A stretch of DNA of 6,885 nucleotides from contig JANPDI010000036.1 of the NCBI GenBank assembly GCA_031431435.1, positions 1 to 6,885 of the forward strand, written 5' to 3'. Both the position numbers and the translations under genes were made by a program. Numbering within the stretch: position 1 is the first letter of the stretch; every line of letters begins with the position of its first letter. Under the pieces are notes generated by a model. That model did not search any database and was not told the DNA's origin. It saw only the letters and a program-made list of their open reading frames with translations. Source of the stretch: UKL13-2 sp031431435. Lineage in GTDB: Bacteria; Pseudomonadota; Gammaproteobacteria; Burkholderiales; Usitatibacteraceae. Shown piece by piece: positions 5,612-6,885 of this stretch.

Positions 5612-6226
5612 TCACGTTTTTTTTGTGTGCATTCGCAACATCGCAGCCTCCATATCGCCTTTGGCGATGTCGGGCCAGCATTCAATGCCACGTTTGTTCG
5701 CATCGTCAATCGCCCGGCCCTCATCTGCCGTTGGACGGTGCAATACGTAATCGACCACCTCCGGGCGCCCCGTGCCGCCGCTCGGCTTGTTTGCCAATCC
5801 TGCGTCCAGCTCCCGCGGGTGGCCAATGCCAATCCGCAAGCGCCAAAAGTCTTTGGTACCCAGATGAGCGGCAATATCCTTAACACCATTACTGCCCGCA
5901 GCACCACCGGTTTTCATTTTGATGCCACCTGGCGGCAGATCCATCTCATCGTGAGCGACCAGAATTTCAGCGGGCGTGATTTGGTAGAACTTCGCCAACG
6001 CACCAACCGCGCGGCCGGAATGATTCATGAACGTCGACGGCTTCAGAATCCAAACGCCCGCGGCTTTTGCAACATCGCCGTGAAACTTTGACTCTTTCTT
6101 GAACGCAGCACCCAGTTCACGCGCGAGCAACTCCACGAACCAGAAGCCGGCATTGTGTCGGGTCTGTTCATATTCGCGCCCCGGATTGCCGAGGCCGACG
6201 ACGAGTTTGATCGGCGGGGTGGTCAT
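5612..6226 (-). CDS. pth: Peptidyl-tRNA hydrolase (Pth)
   Basis: Pth hydrolyses the ester bond of peptidyl-tRNAs released early from ribosomes, recycling the tRNA; it is essential in many bacteria. The 204-residue product is slightly longer than the usual 190-195. Visible active-site residues are Asn13 in GLGNPG, catalytic His24 in TRHNAG, Asn68 in TFMNHSG, Asp93 in VAHDEMDLPPG (90-100) and Asn113 in GSNG. RIGIGHP (131-137) and VVDYVLHRP (157-165) also match. The loop GGGHGGHNG of E. coli is GGAAGSNG here (107-114): one residue shorter, with Ser112 in place of the usual His. The C terminus is short and basic (MHTKKT). The ATG at 6226 gives the family N terminus but has no strong Shine-Dalgarno sequence. 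It lies 37-40 nt after the rplY terminator and before ychF, a common proteobacterial order. Confidence 0.96.
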   Translation of the reverse strand: MTTPPIKLVVGLGNPGREYEQTRHNAGFWFVELLARELGAAFKKESKFHGDVAKAAGVWILKPSTFMNHSGRAVGALAKFYQITPAEILVAHDEMDLPPGGIKMKTGGAAGSNGVKDIAAHLGTKDFWRLRIGIGHPRELDAGLANKPSGGTGRPEVVDYVLHRPTADEGRAIDDANKRGIECWPDIAKGDMEAAMLRMHTKKT

Positions 6227-6265
6227 GGTCTATTCGAACGATTTAAACGTAATTTCTTGGGTCAT

Positions 6266-6303
6266 AAAAAATGCCCGCTTACCCTGAGGGGCGGCGGGCA
6301 TTT
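6266..6303 (-). terminator. Intrinsic terminator after rplY
   Basis: On the minus strand AAATGCCCGC (6303 down to 6294) pairs perfectly with GCGGGCATTT (6278 down to 6269) across a 15-nt loop, and the stem runs into a six-T tract (6271 down to 6266). It begins 26 nt after the rplY stop codon and ends about 40 nt before the pth start. The loop contains a further short CCC/GGG pairing. On the plus strand the stem is followed by only three Ts, so it mainly serves leftward transcription. Confidence 0.88.
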
Positions 6304-6329
6304 CAGTGTGTTGCGCGACAAGGAAAATA

Positions 6330-6885
6330 TTATTTTTTCGTCTTGTCGTCTTTCTTGGGAGCCTCCTCCTCTTTAGCCTTCTGGTTGACAGCCGGCACAT
6401 CGGCCGCCGCAACCGCCGTTGCCGCCGCTTCTTCCGAAGCCACCGCACGCGGGATGATGATTGTTGCGACAGACTGATCGTCTTTGCGGTTCAATGCAAT
6501 TGACTCAACCCCTGCAGGCATCTTCAGATGCGAGATATGGATCGAATGCCCTGCGGCGAGATCTTTCAGATCGACCTCGATAAACTCAGGCAAATCTTTC
6601 GGCAAGCAGGTGATGTTGAGCTCATTAATGATGTGTGAAACAATTCCACCCGATTGCTTGACGCCCGGCGCGATATCGGCATTCACAAAGTGCAAAGGCA
6701 CCTTCATGTGAATTTTTTTCAACGGATCGATCCGCTGAAAGTCGATGTGCAGCACGTTTTGCTTCCATGCGTGCATTTGCACGTCACGCAGCAACACCTG
6801 CTCTGACTTGCCATCAAGTTCCATATCGAGAATGGAAGCGTGGAACGCTTCCAAGCGGAGCTTGTGATAAATCTCGTTGTGATCC
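6330..6885 (-). CDS. rplY: 50S ribosomal protein L25, CTC/TL5 type, C-terminal part (runs off right edge)
   Basis: L25 binds 5S rRNA in the central protuberance of the 50S subunit. The last 184 residues are visible, open to the window edge; roughly the first 20-35 residues are outside. The N-terminal L25 domain ends in the conserved stretch EAFHASILD (12-20 of the visible part), DVQMHAW and VLHIDFQRI (44-52). The second, TL5/CTC domain follows: VPLHFVN (62-68), CLPKDLPEFIEVDL (93-106), GHSIHISHLKMPAGV (112-126) and a final strand near residue 143. This is the long form, not the 94-residue E. coli L25. The C terminus (147-184) is a low-complexity Ala/Glu then Lys/Asp tail, KEEEAPKKDDKTKK at the end, probably disordered. 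The gene is closed by a strong terminator; in many proteobacteria prs lies upstream, which would be beyond the right edge. Confidence 0.95.
   Translation of the reverse strand, partial: DHNEIYHKLRLEAFHASILDMELDGKSEQVLLRDVQMHAWKQNVLHIDFQRIDPLKKIHMKVPLHFVNADIAPGVKQSGGIVSHIINELNITCLPKDLPEFIEVDLKDLAAGHSIHISHLKMPAGVESIALNRKDDQSVATIIIPRAVASEEAAATAVAAADVPAVNQKAKEEEAPKKDDKTKK

Noticed and set aside
5500..5907. An in-frame N-terminal extension of YchF of 136 residues.
   Set aside because: The frame is open, but the extra residues have no YchF homology and lie antisense-free on the same strand over the pth gene in another frame. YchF proteins begin at MKCG-like sequences, which places the start at 5499.
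5576..6091. A 171-codon plus-strand open frame opposite pth.
   Set aside because: It is the antisense shadow of a clear pth gene and shows no recognisable motif.
6370..6450. GCC/GCA-rich repetitive stretch in rplY as a possible repeat element.
   Set aside because: It encodes the Ala-rich C-terminal tail of the protein; low complexity from codon use explains it.
1..6885. A defence island, mobile element, CRISPR array, toxin-antitoxin pair or biosynthetic cluster.
   Set aside because: Every stretch is accounted for by core housekeeping genes or short gaps. There are no direct repeats, transposase motifs, integrase or phage-like genes, and no compositional break.

Overview
The window holds ordinary bacterial housekeeping genes, tightly packed (about 95% genic). 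The mix of an LpoA-like protein, RsmI, class II PyrC, a DUF3025 protein, A-type RNase P RNA, RsuA, YchF, Pth and a CTC-type L25 points to a proteobacterium. A betaproteobacterium or close relative is most likely, judged from protein similarity recalled from memory and the pyrC-DUF3025-rnpB and L25-pth-ychF neighbourhoods. Composition looks even throughout. I see no insertion sequence, phage gene, CRISPR array, tRNA or foreign island.

Left part (1-3236). The N-terminal part of an exported LpoA-like protein runs leftward off the edge (1-471, minus). It is divergent from rsmI (487-1368, plus) across only 15 bp. rsmI is followed after 7 bp by pyrC (start 1376), then a DUF3025 gene (about 2421-3236). 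These three probably form one rightward unit, with internal promoter-like sequences.

Middle (3234-3572). rnpB, the RNase P RNA, starts 12 nt after the DUF3025 stop codon. An extended -10 box that includes that stop codon is the likely promoter. The RNA is recognisable through nearly all conserved helices, but helices P13 and P14 of the specificity domain appear to be absent. This is the most unusual feature of the window.

Right part (3573-6885, all minus). Read leftward: rplY (CTC-type L25, partial at the right edge), a clear intrinsic terminator, pth, ychF, then rsuA. rsuA converges on rnpB with only a few bases between the two 3' ends. Functionally this side is about translation: a ribosomal protein, rescue of peptidyl-tRNA, a ribosome-associated ATPase and a 16S rRNA pseudouridine synthase. 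The left side adds a 16S rRNA methyltransferase and a pyrimidine biosynthesis step.

I do not find a new defence, mobile or secretion system. The points worth a second look are the reduced RNase P RNA, a lost histidine and shortened loop next to the Pth active site, and several promoter-like -10 or -35 boxes that overlap stop codons of upstream genes.
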